Part shown: piece by piece, positions 1-8,031 of the stretch
How the letters are laid out: each line of letters begins with the position of its first letter
Position numbering within the stretch: the stretch's first letter is position 1
NCBI GenBank assembly: GCA_038204465.1
Contig: JBBRCX010000011.1
Span: forward strand, 1-61,834
Direction of reading: 5' to 3'
From: JBBRCX01 sp038204465
GTDB lineage: Bacteria; Planctomycetota; Phycisphaerae; Tepidisphaerales; Tepidisphaeraceae
DNA length: 61,834 bases
Position numbers and translations under genes: made by a program
Notes under the pieces: generated by a model
Told to the model about the DNA's origin: nothing
Seen by the model: the letters and a program-made list of their open reading frames with translations, nothing else
Database searches by the model: none

Positions 1-140
1 CCCTGTGCTGGATGGGCCAGGCGCGACGGTTGAAGATACGCTATGAGAAGCTGCCTGCGCCGCACCGCGCCCTGCACTATCTCCAGATGGCCAGGATGTG
101 CTGCAGGATCATTGAACGTCATTTTTGAAACAGTCCTTAA
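1..140 (+). mobile_element. right end of an IS5-like insertion sequence (truncated by window edge)
   Basis: The first 140 bases carry the C-terminus of a transposase followed by an IS-end-like stretch that reads TTGAAACAGTCCTTAAG. The minus-strand gene next to it is open right up to this point and then loses its family pattern, so the junction lies at about 137-141. A TTAA-like target would fit IS5-group elements. The left end and the target duplication lie outside the window, so the family call is inferred from the transposase tail only. Confidence 0.6.
3..128 (+). CDS. transposase, C-terminal fragment (IS5-like), 5' end outside window
   Basis: The reading frame is open from the window edge and stops at TGA 126-128. 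The visible 41 residues contain RRLKIRYEKLPAPHRALHYL and end ARMCCRIIERHF. This is the usual basic tail of DDE transposases of the IS5 type, where an R-L-x-x-R-Y-E-x motif is followed by a short helix ending near I-x-x-R-x-F. The catalytic DDE residues lie upstream and are not visible. It would cut and rejoin the ends of its own element. It matters here because it has destroyed the 3' end of the facing gene. Confidence 0.65.
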   Translation: MCWMGQARRLKIRYEKLPAPHRALHYLQMARMCCRIIERHF

Positions 141-1657
141 GTGATGACGGTTCCCCTGATTGTCGTTGGGATTAAGCCGGAGCAGTTCGTTGAAATGGCC
201 AGCAGCCTCGTCGAAATCACCGAGTTCCAGGAGTGTCAGTGCGAGTTGCTGTCGGGCTCGCATGTAGGGTCGCGTCTCTACGATGCCCCAAAAATGACCG
301 GCCTCCTTCTCGAAACAATCGGAGCCCAACTGTCGCTCTCCGGCTTCAACGGCGCGCTTATACAGAGGGATCGCAGACTGGGGATCGACTGCCCGTTCGG
401 CGAGCAGAACCAGCGCATCACAACAATCCGGATCGATGGCCAGCGCCCGCCTGGCCAACTGCACCTGTCGGCGGCCGCGAGATTCATAAGCCTGGTAACA
501 CAGTTCCTGCGCCCGTTCGGCGTCTGTTGTTGGTGTGAAGGCCTGAGGCTTACCTTGAACAGACTGCATGAATTGGTTCAACTCGGCTTCGGTCATCGTC
601 CCGCGACCGGCGAGTTGCTGACCGATGGCTCGCAACACGGGTTCCATGCCGATTCGCCCGGCATGGAAAGCTGTCGCGGGATCAGCGCCGCTCTTCCCCG
701 ACACCTGTTCCAGCAGCAACGGCATCGAAAGCCTGTAAGCCATCGCGCCGCTGAACGTTTCCACCTGCTTTTCCCACTGTCCCTGATCCAATTCCTCCTC
801 TATTGTGCTGGCCAAAGCGCGCAGCAGCCCTTCCGCCCAAACAAGTTGTTCGGGCGTCGGATGCGTATGGCCCTTCGATTTGGTCATGCGCACAAAGCTC
901 GGGTATGCATCGGGTCCAGCGACTGCCAATCCATGACGTTCCCAAGCTTCTCCGTCGTCATACAGGAGATGGTCGATGTCTCCGAAAAGCAGGCTCCAGA
1001 TCCCGCCTCGCGGTAAACCGAGACCGGCACGGAGATTCTCATGTGCCTCGCGGGAGGAGACAAAACCCAGGCCGAATGTGCTTCTTCCTGCGCCCAGGAT
1101 TTGCGTGAACTGCGTCCCCGCCGGACCCGCCGGCGATTCAATCGCGATCAAATCATCGTCGATCAGATGTCGCCATGGCTTGGCTTCGTAAAACTCCTTG
1201 GCCGCGCCGGCAAAGGCAATCACATGGTCCAGCGTAATGCCGGATACCTCCAGCAAACCTGGCTCAGGATTGCCGCTGATTCGCTTGAACTCCATCATGC
1301 TTGCGATGGCCTCATCGAGCATGGGGAGTGATTCACGCACCACGACCTCGACGCGATCGGCTCAAGAATTCGCCGGAGCTCGCTCGCCAATTGAGGATCG
1401 CGCAGCTGAACCTGTCGCGGCACACTGCCGATGCGTTCGGCCAACCCGCCCAACGAATTCACCACCAACGGCACATAGCTTTCCAGCGGTTCGGTCAGCT
1501 CAAAATGCAGGATCATCCCCGTACGCTGGTCCACCCACAGGCACATTCGGGGACGATAGCTCTGTCGGGCCGTGGCTCCGACGCCCATGCGCATTCGCAC
1601 CACGCCTAATTCGACAACGCAGTCCACAACCGGCGGCATTTCAAGTTTGTCGCTCAT
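140..1657 (-). pseudogene. broken TPR/ST7-like protein gene, frameshifted and truncated by an IS
   Basis: Translation of the minus strand from ATG 1657 gives a coherent protein to about base 1354 (QSYRPRMCLWVDQRTGMIL, then LRRILEPI). It goes out of frame there. Adding one base at about 1353-1354 restores VEVVVRESLPMLDEAI and an open frame of some 400 residues with no stop down to base 140. The C-terminal part contains a TPR-like, ST7-like region (FEKEAGHFWGIVETRPYM, ALTLLELGDFDEAAGHF, LNPNDNQGNRHH). It ends abruptly at the IS junction near 140. An alternative start is ATG 1714. The function is unknown; the N-terminal half is not one I can name. Two independent lesions make this a decaying gene, unless the one-base gap is a sequencing error. 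Confidence 0.7.
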
Positions 1658-1714
1658 GACCCGGATAATACCGAGATCACGGTTAGCGGCGAAAATCAGC
1701 GCCACTGGCCTCAC

Positions 1715-2368
1715 ATTTTGTCCACATTTGATGAAACGATTACTCCCGAACCTGACGACCGCTCAAATGACGCTGAAAACGGTTGGCCCAGCGTGCGTAT
1801 ACATGCAGTCTGCCACCAGACTGCGTGAGCGCAAGGAGGCACAACCCAGCACTCCCGCCTCACGCCAGATACAGCCGAGCTAAGAGCAAGCCCGCCTACC
1901 ACAAAGCGACTGTCACACTGCATCTGTTCCCCCTCATGTTGTTTGCCCGCTTCGCTCGTGTGCCACACGAAGCGGGCAAACACCCGCACGAAGTTCCTCT
2001 GCGTAGGCTCACTCATCCGCCGGGCGCAGCGGCCGGCATGCCACGCGCAGCCTGTACTCACGCGAGCATGGCAGGCCGGCTGCCTCGCCCGCTTCCTCTC
2101 GCCGAAGCCGTCTTTCAGGGGGTCCGGGGGACAGCCCCCGGCACGCATTTCAAACAGAGAAAACCGCACCCGAAGCGGATCGTCTCACCACGCCCCCAAG
2201 CGTCATGACCCGACGCGCCGACTCCATCTTCGATAGCCAGAAACGCCTCGCGCACAAAACCGGGTGCAACTTTCTACTTACATGTCTGACATCCGCGCGT
2301 CCTACTCAATCCCCTCGCGACACTCGCTCCGCCGCGCATACAATTCACTCCAGGGAGCAATCGCCGTC
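1715..2368. other. 650-base stretch without a convincing gene; two strong hairpins
   Basis: No open frame here has a convincing start or protein pattern. A perfect 14-base inverted repeat (GTTTGCCCGCTTCG at 1941-1954 with its complement at 1968-1981) can form a hairpin. A second hairpin with stem CCGGGGG lies at 2124-2141. Neither is followed by a T-run, so they look more like dispersed palindromes than intrinsic terminators. The segment also holds the promoter region of mqnB, in which I cannot pick clear -35/-10 boxes. Confidence 0.5.
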
Positions 2369-3118
2369 ATGATAGACCGACCGGATCGCGCGCTCGCCCT
2401 CATCTGTGCAGTCCCGCAGGAAGCCGCGTCCCTGCGCGCCGCGATCGACCAGCCCCGCGAGCTGACGGTCGGCCATAAACCCGCCATCTCCGGGAAACTC
2501 GAAGGGAAAAGCGTCATCCTTCTGCCCGCCGGAATGGGCAAGACCAACGTAGCCCACGCCCTGACCGCCCTGCTCGAGACAAAGCCGATCTTTGGCGTCG
2601 TCGGCTTCGGCATCGCCGGCGCTTACCCCAACTCCGGCATCAACGTCGGCTCCGTCATCCTCGCCTCCTGCGCGATCTACGGCGACGAAGGCGTCGAAGG
2701 CCCCGAAGGCTGGATCTCCACCGAGGCGATCGGTATTCCCCTGCTCGAACGCGAGAGCGCGCGCCATTTCAACGAGTTCCAGACCGACCCGCTCCTGCTC
2801 GCTCGCGCCTTGGCGGCGCTGCAGGCCGCCGGAATGCCAGCCGCAACGGGGCCCGCCGTCACCCTCTCCGCCTGCTCCGGAACTGCTGCCCGCGCTGCCG
2901 AGCTCGAGTCGCGCTTCCATGGCTCGACCGAAGACATGGAAACCGCCGCCCTGGCGCATATTTGCGCCTTCTATCAGATGCCGTTTCTGTCCGTCCGCGG
3001 CGTCAGCAACCGCATCGAGGATCGCGACCTCTCCCGCTGGAAGATCGCGGATGCCGCCGAGGCCGCCCAGCGCGCGGTGCGCATCATCGTCAAAGCGTGG
3101 GAGGAGCCGGCCCGATGA
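2369..3118 (+). CDS. mqnB: futalosine hydrolase
   Basis: This 249-residue protein belongs to the nucleoside phosphorylase/hydrolase fold. It would release hypoxanthine (or adenine in the aminodeoxy variant) from futalosine in the futalosine route to menaquinone. Visible family features are the opening ALICAVPQEAASLRAAI, the glycine-rich AGMGKTNVAHALT, GVVGFGIAGAYPNSG, and the C-terminal STEDMETAALAHICA, where the E-D-M-E region binds the ribose. Start ATG 2369 is preceded by GGGAG at 2353-2357; an in-frame start at 2264 would add a poorly conserved leader. The stop overlaps the ATG of the next gene, which encodes another menaquinone enzyme and supports the call. Confidence 0.85.
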   Translation: MIDRPDRALALICAVPQEAASLRAAIDQPRELTVGHKPAISGKLEGKSVILLPAGMGKTNVAHALTALLETKPIFGVVGFGIAGAYPNSGINVGSVILASCAIYGDEGVEGPEGWISTEAIGIPLLERESARHFNEFQTDPLLLARALAALQAAGMPAATGPAVTLSACSGTAARAAELESRFHGSTEDMETAALAHICAFYQMPFLSVRGVSNRIEDRDLSRWKIADAAEAAQRAVRIIVKAWEEPAR

Positions 3119-3975
3119 AATCTCCCGCGCAGCCGACCGCAGGCGATGCCATCACCCTCGGCTATTCCCCATGCCCGAACGACACGTTCATCTTTCATGC
3201 TCTGGTAAGCGGCGCCGTCGGTGTGGATGGCGCGCGTTTCATCGAACAGCTTCACGATGTGGAAACGCTCAACAAGCTAGCCCATCGCGCCGCGCTGGAT
3301 GTGACCAAGATCTCCTACGGCGCCATCCCCTTTCTGCTGCGCGACTACGTCCTCCTGCGCAGCGGCGGCGCGTTGGGCCGCGGCTGCGGACCGTTGCTGG
3401 TCGCGCGCGAGCCGATGTCTGTGCAGCAGCTTCGCGGCAAGCGCATCGCCATCCCGGGCCGCCACACCACCGCCAACCTGCTGCTTCGCCTGTTCGACCC
3501 ATCGCTTCCACAGGGCAGCGAGCGCGTCTACAGCGACATCATGCCCGCGGTGCAGCGCGGCGAAGTCGACGCCGGATTGATCATTCACGAATCGCGCTTC
3601 ACCTATCTGCAGCACGGCCTGTTCAAGCTCATCGACCTCGGCGAGTGGTGGGAAAGCACCACCGGCCTTCCGATCCCGCTCGGCGGCATTCTCGCCCGCC
3701 GCGCCCTGGGCAAGAACCGAATCCACGAGATCGACGCCGCGGTGCGAAAGTCAGTTGAGTACGCGTTCCACAATCCGCGAGCGTCGCGCGACTACGTGCG
3801 CGCCCACGCCCAGGAGATGGACGACGCGGTCATCCGCCAGCACATTGACCTGTACGTCAACCAGTTCTCCGTTGACCTCGGGAAAGAAGGTGAGCGGGCC
3901 GTCACCGAGCTCTTCTCACGCGCCAGCGCGGCGGGCATCATCCCCAGCGAAACCGCCTCCCCACTATTGGATTGA
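3115..3975 (+). CDS. mqnD: 1,4-dihydroxy-6-naphthoate synthase
   Basis: This 286-residue protein has a periplasmic-binding-protein-like fold. It converts cyclic dehypoxanthinyl futalosine to 1,4-dihydroxy-6-naphthoate in menaquinone synthesis. The signature LGYSPCPNDTFIFHAL sits near the N-terminus and GRHTTANLLLRLF near residue 120, both typical of MqnD rather than MqnA. VDAGLIIHE and GLPIPLGGILARR complete the pattern. The ATG overlaps the mqnB stop (ATGA), so the two are translationally coupled. The mqnA, mqnC and mqnE partners are not in this window. The pair implies a menaquinone-dependent respiratory chain made by the futalosine route. Confidence 0.88.
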   Translation: MKSPAQPTAGDAITLGYSPCPNDTFIFHALVSGAVGVDGARFIEQLHDVETLNKLAHRAALDVTKISYGAIPFLLRDYVLLRSGGALGRGCGPLLVAREPMSVQQLRGKRIAIPGRHTTANLLLRLFDPSLPQGSERVYSDIMPAVQRGEVDAGLIIHESRFTYLQHGLFKLIDLGEWWESTTGLPIPLGGILARRALGKNRIHEIDAAVRKSVEYAFHNPRASRDYVRAHAQEMDDAVIRQHIDLYVNQFSVDLGKEGERAVTELFSRASAAGIIPSETASPLLD

Positions 3976-3998
3976 TCCCTCGATGCGGGGGGAGGCCT

Positions 3999-4589
3999 TC
4001 ATTCCTTCTCAGTATGGACGGTAGCCGAGAGCGTTCCAGTAACTGTCACCACGCGCGATGGCGTCTCAGGCCTCTCCGGCAGCTTGACCTCCATGAACTG
4101 CCCCTCAACCCGCACCGTCAGCGGCGATCCCCGCCCTTCCACCCTCACCACCACATCCAATGGCTGCAGATGCTTCTTCATGCCCTCGAGGAAGATCCCG
4201 CGCGGCGAATCCACCGGCTCCGTCGTCGGCGCCTTGTAGCGCCACTCGGCTGAGCCGTCGCTCAAGTCGTCGGCGTCGAAAGTCATGTCGAAGAAATAGC
4301 TGTTGCCGGCGTAGTCGTTCTCGATCGGATCGTCGCTGTAGAGCGATGCCTGGACCGCCCCGTCCTTATTCGAAAGCTGCACGCGCGCGGGAGCAAACGC
4401 GGTCGGTTCGTCGTCTATGTTGAGCTGCGAAAAAGCCTGCTGACTCGTTGGGCCGCTGGCGGGCGTCGTCTCGCGCGTGGCGGCGGGCCCCGCCTGCTGA
4501 GTCGCCGGCGAGTTCCGAATCGAGCGCTCGTCGCAGCCCGCAGCAAGAATCGCAATCGCGGCCCCCCTGAGCCAGTGTTGAAAAGACAT
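3999..4589 (-). CDS. putative secreted lipoprotein, unknown function
   Basis: This 196-residue protein starts MSFQHWLRGAAIAILAAGCD, a short signal peptide with a lipobox-like A-A-G-C. It should be lipidated at that cysteine and anchored in a membrane. A Ser/Thr/Pro/Ala-rich linker follows (residues about 25-55), then a beta-rich domain with DVVVRVEGRGSPLTV and FMEVKLPERPE. ATG 4589 is chosen because it places the signal peptide at the N-terminus; the open frame extends further upstream to 4679 without a signal. I do not recognise the domain. It converges on mqnD and diverges from the small genes to its right. Confidence 0.6.
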   Translation of the reverse strand: MSFQHWLRGAAIAILAAGCDERSIRNSPATQQAGPAATRETTPASGPTSQQAFSQLNIDDEPTAFAPARVQLSNKDGAVQASLYSDDPIENDYAGNSYFFDMTFDADDLSDGSAEWRYKAPTTEPVDSPRGIFLEGMKKHLQPLDVVVRVEGRGSPLTVRVEGQFMEVKLPERPETPSRVVTVTGTLSATVHTEKE

Positions 4590-4653
4590 CGCTTGATCCG
4601 CCTCTACCGATGATTGACCGCCGCGTTTCCCGCTCCCGTGATAGAATACCACG

Positions 4654-4917
4654 ATGCCCGCCCAATCGAACAAGCCCACTCATGCAGGCCGACGCGGCAA
4701 CGCCATCACGCTCGCCCCGCTTACGCCCGATCAGGCGCTTGCGGCGGTGCTACGGATGAAGCCCGCCGACGTCAAAAAGCTAGAGGCTGCAGAGGCGAGG
4801 AAGTCCGGCAAGCGGAAGGGGGTGAGCAATGCGATACGTCTTTGCATCAGCGGCGTTCGTGGTGATCGGCGTGGTGTACTGGCTCGTCATGCGAACGGTG
4901 CGGCGATACCCCAATGA
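4654..4917 (+). CDS. small hypothetical protein, Lys/Ala-rich
   Basis: This open frame of 87 codons starts MPAQSNKPTHAGRRGNAI and contains LTPDQALAAVLRMKPADVKK followed by a charged KLEAAEARKSGKRK stretch. That part reads like a real helical small protein. The C-terminal 30 residues overlap the better-supported membrane peptide at 4829 in another frame and look less natural, so the true product may effectively end near the lysine-rich segment. No family is recognised. The start lies only 65 bases from the divergent lipoprotein gene. Confidence 0.4.
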   Translation: MPAQSNKPTHAGRRGNAITLAPLTPDQALAAVLRMKPADVKKLEAAEARKSGKRKGVSNAIRLCISGVRGDRRGVLARHANGAAIPQ

Positions 4918-4954
4918 ACGCAACTTACACGATGACATTCCTCCTTATTCCTGA
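4829..4954 (+). CDS. 41-residue single-pass membrane protein
   Basis: This short gene has an excellent ribosome site (GGAAGGGGGTGAGCA immediately before ATG 4829). The product begins MRYVFASAAFVVIGVVYWLV, a single hydrophobic helix, followed by a basic, polar tail (RTVRRYPNERNLHDD). It overlaps the end of the preceding frame by 89 bases. The strong ribosome site and clean transmembrane pattern make it more credible than the overlapping frame. Function unknown. Confidence 0.5.
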   Translation: MRYVFASAAFVVIGVVYWLVMRTVRRYPNERNLHDDIPPYS

Positions 4955-5043
4955 CGGCGCGCGATACCAACCGCAGGGCTGGTTTTGTCCAGGCTGAAGA
5001 AGTTGGAAGCGACAGAGGCGAAGAACCGAAAGGGGACACGAAA

Positions 5044-5301
5044 ATGAAGATCGCGGAGAAAGATGATCTGCCGTGGCCGGTCCTTCGGGCAACGTGGCGT
5101 GGCCTATTTGCCGGGCTTCTCACCGGCGTGATGCTCGGCGTCGCGGGTGCGCAAGCAGGGTGGCTGCAGAACCTCGGCCTGCGGTGGTGGTTGCTTGTTC
5201 CGACCGTTTTGGTCGTTGGCACTACCCTGCCAGACATAGTCGTGCAGTTTGTGCATAGCGTACGCCGTTTCAGGACCGCCGCTCGACACTCCAACCCCTA
5301 G
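5044..5301 (+). CDS. small two-helix membrane protein
   Basis: This 85-residue product has two hydrophobic segments, at about residues 21-42 (LFAGLLTGVMLGVAGAQAG) and 47-65 (WWLLVPTVLVVGTTLPDIV), and a basic C-terminus. The bases before the ATG (about 4990-5043) resemble the end of the first small gene (KKLEATEAK versus KKLEAAEAR) and stop in an ATGA overlap. A duplicated, truncated copy of that upstream gene may therefore provide the ribosome entry. No family is recognised. Confidence 0.5.
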   Translation: MKIAEKDDLPWPVLRATWRGLFAGLLTGVMLGVAGAQAGWLQNLGLRWWLLVPTVLVVGTTLPDIVVQFVHSVRRFRTAARHSNP

Positions 5302-5336
5302 TGGCACTCCGGTTAATTCATACTTCCGTAGATCAA

Positions 5337-6074
5337 ATGGCACGCGCCGTCGCGACAGTCCCGGACGAGAACGATCTGTTGTGCGAAGGTTGCGGCTACG
5401 TCCTCAATGGGCTGCCCCCGGGCGCCAACTGTCCGGAGTGCGGCAAACCCACCGCCGAAAGCTCCGTCTCCCTGCGACACCCGCCCGCGTGGGAGGCGGG
5501 GCGAGGATCTGCGCTTCAGCGGTTCATCTCCACCACCGCACACGTCATATTTCGTCCGGGCGATTTTTTCCGGACGTTCACGACCCGCCCCGCCGCCTCC
5601 GCCTCGGCAACGTTCGGCCGGCTGCATCAGGCCATCGCCTCGGTCCTCTTCGGTTTCGCGGCGGCTGCGCACGTGATCGGCTTTTTCACCCGCCGCTCCT
5701 CCGAATGGCGGCAGCCGATGATGTTTCTCCTTGCGGTCGCCCTGCTCTCCCTGCTGTGCTTCATCCTGCTGGCCCTGACCACCTGGCTTGCCGCCTGGCT
5801 GACCAACTGGGAGGCGACGTTTCGCGGCTATCGCCTCCCCCTGCGCGCCGTGCTCCGCGGCCTGCACTATCACGCGGCCCACTACCTGCCCATCGCCCTC
5901 ATGGCGGCGATCACCGTCGGCGGGTATCAACTGGGCCGCGGACAACGCTGGTTCACCGGCATGAGCGCATTGACCTACCTCTACGTCCTGTGCGCCGAGG
6001 TGATCGTGGCGGCGGCGTATCTGTTCTGGACCTACTGGATCGCCATGCGAAACATGATGTTCGCCAACGGTTGA
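5337..6074 (+). CDS. zinc-ribbon multi-pass membrane protein, unknown function
   Basis: This 245-residue protein has an N-terminal zinc ribbon, LCEGCGYVLNGLPPGANCPE followed by CG, with two C-x2-C pairs about 15 residues apart. This ribbon type is very common in planctomycete membrane proteins. Four to five hydrophobic segments follow, including ASVLFGFAAAAHVIGFF and MMFLLAVALLSLLCFILLAL. ATG 5337 is preferred because it sits just before the ribbon; a GTG at 5301 that touches the previous stop is possible. The role of this ribbon-plus-helices architecture is not known. Confidence 0.6.
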   Translation: MARAVATVPDENDLLCEGCGYVLNGLPPGANCPECGKPTAESSVSLRHPPAWEAGRGSALQRFISTTAHVIFRPGDFFRTFTTRPAASASATFGRLHQAIASVLFGFAAAAHVIGFFTRRSSEWRQPMMFLLAVALLSLLCFILLALTTWLAAWLTNWEATFRGYRLPLRAVLRGLHYHAAHYLPIALMAAITVGGYQLGRGQRWFTGMSALTYLYVLCAEVIVAAAYLFWTYWIAMRNMMFANG

Positions 6075-6091
6075 CCGCAGCGGAGCGTCGC

Positions 6092-6898
6092 ATGCAGACC
6101 GTAAGTACTGAGCCGTCCATCGCGGACCGGGAGAAGCGACTTTCCCGCCCTCCGGTGCCGCGCTCGCTGCTGCTTCTGCTGCTGCTCGCGCTGCTGACCG
6201 TCTGCGTCTGGTTCCTTTTCGCCACCGAGCGCGGGCGCACGATCCGCGAGGATCCCCGGCAGGCCAAACAGGACGTGACGGCCCTCGTCCAGCGACATCC
6301 CATCGCCGCGCCGGCGATCTTCCTGAGCGTCTACGCGATCACCACCCTCGTCTGCCTCCCCGTCTGGTGGCTCCAGGTGCTCTCCGGGTTCGGCTTTGGA
6401 CTCGTGGGCGGCATCTTCTGGAGCCTCATCGGTTCAACCATCGGCGCGACCGCCGCTTCCCTCTCCGCCCGCTGGCTGGCGGCCGACTGGTTCCACCAGC
6501 ACGTCGAGGCCCGCATGCACCGCCTCCGCGCGATCGACCGCAAGCTCGATCGCAACGGACTCCTCGTGGTGATCGTTGTCCGCCTCATTCACGGCATGCC
6601 CTTCGGCCTCAGCAACTATGCTTTCGGCATCATCGGCATCCCGCTCACGGACATCGCCGCCGGCACCTTCCTCGGCTCGATTCCCGCGCAAACCTTGATC
6701 GTCACGCTCGGCGTCGATCACCGCCGGGTAATGACCTGGCAGTTCATCACCCTCCAGGCACTCATGCACCTGGCCCTGCTCATCCCCATCATCCTGCTCT
6801 ACCGCCGCCGACCGATCGAGGAACCCGCCTCAACGACGGACGTCGTGGTGCTGCCGCCGCAGTCACAGGTGAGCAGTGACCGAACCAATGACAAATGA
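6092..6898 (+). CDS. TVP38/TMEM64 (DedA/VTT-domain) family membrane protein
   Basis: This 268-residue inner-membrane protein starts with a charged tail, then a first helix (SLLLLLLLALLTVCVWFLF). The VTT (SNARE-associated) domain follows. Hallmarks are ITTLVCLPVWWLQVLSGFGF, the glycine-rich LVGGIFWSLIGSTIGATAA, and the conserved VVRLIHGMPFGLSNYAFGII, which matches the R-x-x-P-x-x-x-x-N-Y-x-x-G motif of the family in spaced form. Family members are linked to lipid scrambling or flippase-like transport, which is inference here. ATG 6092 has GGAGCG upstream and lies 17 bases after the previous stop, so the two membrane proteins are probably co-transcribed. Confidence 0.75.
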   Translation: MQTVSTEPSIADREKRLSRPPVPRSLLLLLLLALLTVCVWFLFATERGRTIREDPRQAKQDVTALVQRHPIAAPAIFLSVYAITTLVCLPVWWLQVLSGFGFGLVGGIFWSLIGSTIGATAASLSARWLAADWFHQHVEARMHRLRAIDRKLDRNGLLVVIVVRLIHGMPFGLSNYAFGIIGIPLTDIAAGTFLGSIPAQTLIVTLGVDHRRVMTWQFITLQALMHLALLIPIILLYRRRPIEEPASTTDVVVLPPQSQVSSDRTNDK

Positions 6899-6970
6899 CG
6901 GATCACGAATGCCCGCAGAAACTGACAATTCCCGTTTGCCCCCGGCCTCCCCAGCCTTAGGCTGTCGAGG

Positions 6971-7975
6971 ATGGTCGGCTTCTGCAGCAGCGCGCGTTTC
7001 GTCGAGCACAAGACCGCCCGGCGGCATCCCGAGCGGCCGGACCGGATCCGCGCCATCCATCGCGCCGTGCGTGTCGCCGGCTTGCTCGATTCCCCGGACC
7101 CCTTCCCCGATTTCCAACTCGATCTGCAGTTGAACCGCCAGTCGCAGCATGTGCTTCGCGACCTGGGCGAACCCGAGCCTGCCGGCGTGGATCGCGTGCT
7201 GGCGGTGCATTCGCCGGCGCACGTTGAATACGTCCGGCACGTTTGCGAGCTGGGCGGCGGCGTCCTCGACCAGGGCGATACCCCCGTCGGCCCTGAGAGC
7301 TACGAGATCGCCCTGCTCGCCGCCGGCGCCGTCTTGCGCTGCTGCGACGCGGTGGCGTCGGGTGAGGTGAAGCGCGCCTTCGCCGCCGTGCGACCTCCAG
7401 GCCACCACGCGGAACCGGCGCGCCCGATGGGGTTTTGCTTGTTCGCAAACCTTTCCATCGGGGCCCGCTACCTGCAGCAGGCGCACGGCGTGGGTCGCAT
7501 CGCCGTTGTCGATTTCGACGTTCATCACGGAAACGGGACCCAGGCGGTCTTTGAGTCCGATCGAACCGTGCTTTTCATCAGCCTCCACCAGCATCCCGCC
7601 ACGTGTTTTCCGCGCAGCGGCTACGAGTGGGAGCTTGGCACCGGCCCGGGCGAAGGTTACACGCTCAACATCCCCTTCCAGCCCGGCGCGGGTGATGCGG
7701 AGTATCTCGAGGCGGTCGATTCCCGCGTCCTGCCGGCGCTCGATGAATTCCGGCCCGAGCTGATCATGATCTCGGCCGGGTTCGACGCCCATCACGACGA
7801 TCCGCTGGCGCAGATCGATCTGAGTGAGGAGGCGTTTGAGTTGATGACCCGCCGCCTCGCCGCCAGCGCGGACCGGCACTGCGGCGGCAAAATAATCAGC
7901 GTGCTGGAAGGCGGATATGACCTGCGCGCGCTGGGACGCAGTGTCGTGCGGCACTTGATCGGATTGGCCCGGTAG
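6971..7975 (+). CDS. histone deacetylase-family (acetoin utilisation-like) amidohydrolase
   Basis: This 334-residue zinc enzyme of the arginase/deacetylase fold would remove acetyl groups from acylated amines (polyamines or lysine side chains in bacteria). It begins with the family HPERPDRIRAI motif. Catalytic features visible are RPPGHHAEPARPMGFCLFAN (tandem His 145-146), VVDFDVHHGNGTQ (zinc ligands D183 and H185) and ISAGFDAHHDDP (third zinc ligand Asp). GGYDLRALG near the end is the usual glycine-tyrosine loop. All catalytic residues are present, so it should be active. The substrate cannot be predicted, although this genome makes putrescine at 47-50 kb. Confidence 0.85.
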   Translation: MVGFCSSARFVEHKTARRHPERPDRIRAIHRAVRVAGLLDSPDPFPDFQLDLQLNRQSQHVLRDLGEPEPAGVDRVLAVHSPAHVEYVRHVCELGGGVLDQGDTPVGPESYEIALLAAGAVLRCCDAVASGEVKRAFAAVRPPGHHAEPARPMGFCLFANLSIGARYLQQAHGVGRIAVVDFDVHHGNGTQAVFESDRTVLFISLHQHPATCFPRSGYEWELGTGPGEGYTLNIPFQPGAGDAEYLEAVDSRVLPALDEFRPELIMISAGFDAHHDDPLAQIDLSEEAFELMTRRLAASADRHCGGKIISVLEGGYDLRALGRSVVRHLIGLAR

Positions 7976-8031
7976 ATGAACCGCCGACGAGCGAAAGTGT
8001 CGTCTTCCCCCGTTGCATCCAGGCCGCAATC

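Noticed and set aside
141..1016. Long plus-strand open frame of 291 codons
   Set aside because: It is the complement of the decaying ST7-like gene; its protein shows no family pattern, while the minus strand gives a coherent TPR protein.
1941..1981. 14-base perfect inverted repeat as a terminator
   Set aside because: No T-run follows on either strand and no gene ends nearby.
5249..6091. Upstream extension of the TVP38-like protein to 549 residues
   Set aside because: This part reads through the zinc-ribbon gene in another frame and is Arg/Pro-rich noise; the real start is ATG 6092.
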